64,000 bases of DNA, taken from the NCBI RefSeq assembly GCF_014203045.1, contig NZ_JACHIF010000001.1, positions 1,272,143 to 1,336,142 on the forward strand, given 5' to 3'. Below are positions 63,895 through 64,000 of this stretch, piece after piece. Numbering within the stretch: position 1 is the first letter of the stretch; the number at the start of each line of letters is the position of its first letter. The notes under the pieces were generated by a model. It was not told where the DNA came from, did not search any database, and saw only the letters and a program-made list of their open reading frames with translations. The stretch is from Prosthecobacter dejongeii. Its GTDB lineage: Bacteria; Verrucomicrobiota; Verrucomicrobiia; Verrucomicrobiales; Verrucomicrobiaceae. A program made the translations under genes and the position numbers.

Positions 63895-63902
63895 ATGGAG
63901 GA

Positions 63903-64000
63903 GTGAAAAAACCTTCAAAAAAGAGTAAAAAGGAGTTGCGGGGAATCTGGGGCTCGGCATACTTCCAATCCGCCACCGAAACAGGAGCGGCTGAGGAAAG
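63903..64000 (+). CDS. Possible start of a gene cut by the right edge
   Basis: A GTG at 63903 opens a frame that stays open to the window end: a lysine-rich start (KKPSKKSKKELRGIWGSAYF) continuing QSATETGAAEE. GGAGG lies very close upstream. No family can be recognised from 32 residues, and the spacing of the ribosome-binding site is short, so this is a weak call. Confidence 0.22.
   Translation, partial: MKKPSKKSKKELRGIWGSAYFQSATETGAAEE

Noticed and set aside
63763..63960. Minus-strand 65-codon frame across the G-run tract
   Set aside because: Its Pro/Phe/Ser-rich translation only mirrors the low-complexity DNA.
1..64000. CRISPR arrays, insertion sequences, tRNA genes and prophage
   Set aside because: No regularly spaced repeats, transposase motifs, tRNA-like cloverleaf sequences or phage structural genes were seen. 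The CII-like protein at 54.1 kb stands alone.

Overview
The window is a 64 kb stretch of bacterial chromosome of moderately high GC. The gene set points to a free-living Gram-negative aerobe, and my best guess is Verrucomicrobiota of the Prosthecobacter/Verrucomicrobium type. The reasons are a secretin with an outer-membrane beta-barrel protein, a sigma-54 system, glycogen enzymes, large hybrid kinases, a GYF_2-domain protein and an RHS giant protein. No rRNA gene, tRNA gene or ribosomal-protein gene was recognised, so the phylum is an inference.

Layout. (1) 1-5.8 kb is a visibly AT-richer island. It holds an RHS/YD-repeat protein cut by the left edge, a small membrane protein overlapping its end, a detached RHS-like tail with a second small membrane protein, and an FkbM-type methyltransferase. 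It ends at a 3' fragment of a ComM/YifB gene. (2) 6.4-8.5 kb, minus strand: glycogen debranching enzyme GlgX. (3) 8.7-22.5 kb, plus strand: one light-sensing operon of heme oxygenase, bacteriophytochrome kinase, receiver protein, hybrid kinase, a degenerate kinase and a 2437-residue multi-PAS/GAF hybrid kinase. Two junctions are ATGA overlaps. (4) 22.7-31.1 kb is a sigma-54 and stress region: two CsbD proteins, two transglutaminase-like proteins, RpoN, a PA2169-type four-helix protein, a YciE-like ferritin-fold protein, and a receiver-kinase/NtrC-type activator pair. Four sites with exact GG-N10-GC spacing precede genes of this region. (5) 31.3-33.6 kb: an archaeo-eukaryotic-type primase with a PriL-like cysteine domain, translationally coupled to a TIM-barrel protein that carries the full endonuclease IV metal-ligand pattern. 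(6) 33.6-48.1 kb: ECF sigma factor, another receiver-kinase, MalQ, and an envelope/stress set (DUF4142, EEP nuclease, cardiolipin synthase, UbiB-like kinase, DJ-1/PfpI, DUF3309, lipocalin, iron-permease-like protein, SDR, MscL). (7) 48.2-51.3 kb: a CheR-like methyltransferase coupled to a membrane hybrid kinase. (8) 51.5-63.8 kb: mainly housekeeping and envelope genes (beta-barrel protein, phosphatidylserine decarboxylase, polyprenyl synthase, DAHP synthase, HAD phosphatase, polytopic membrane protein, secretin, GYF_2 protein, DUF3500 protein, VTT-domain protein), then a G-run-rich tail.

How the parts work together. Heme oxygenase would make biliverdin for the phytochrome, whose signal can pass to the small receiver and the downstream kinases. 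RpoN, the NtrC-type activator and its partner kinase could form a local sigma-54 circuit driving stress proteins. The primase/TIM-barrel pair is the best candidate for an undescribed system. The two RHS-tail/small-membrane-protein pairs are a second candidate. All functional statements come from reading motifs; no database search was run.
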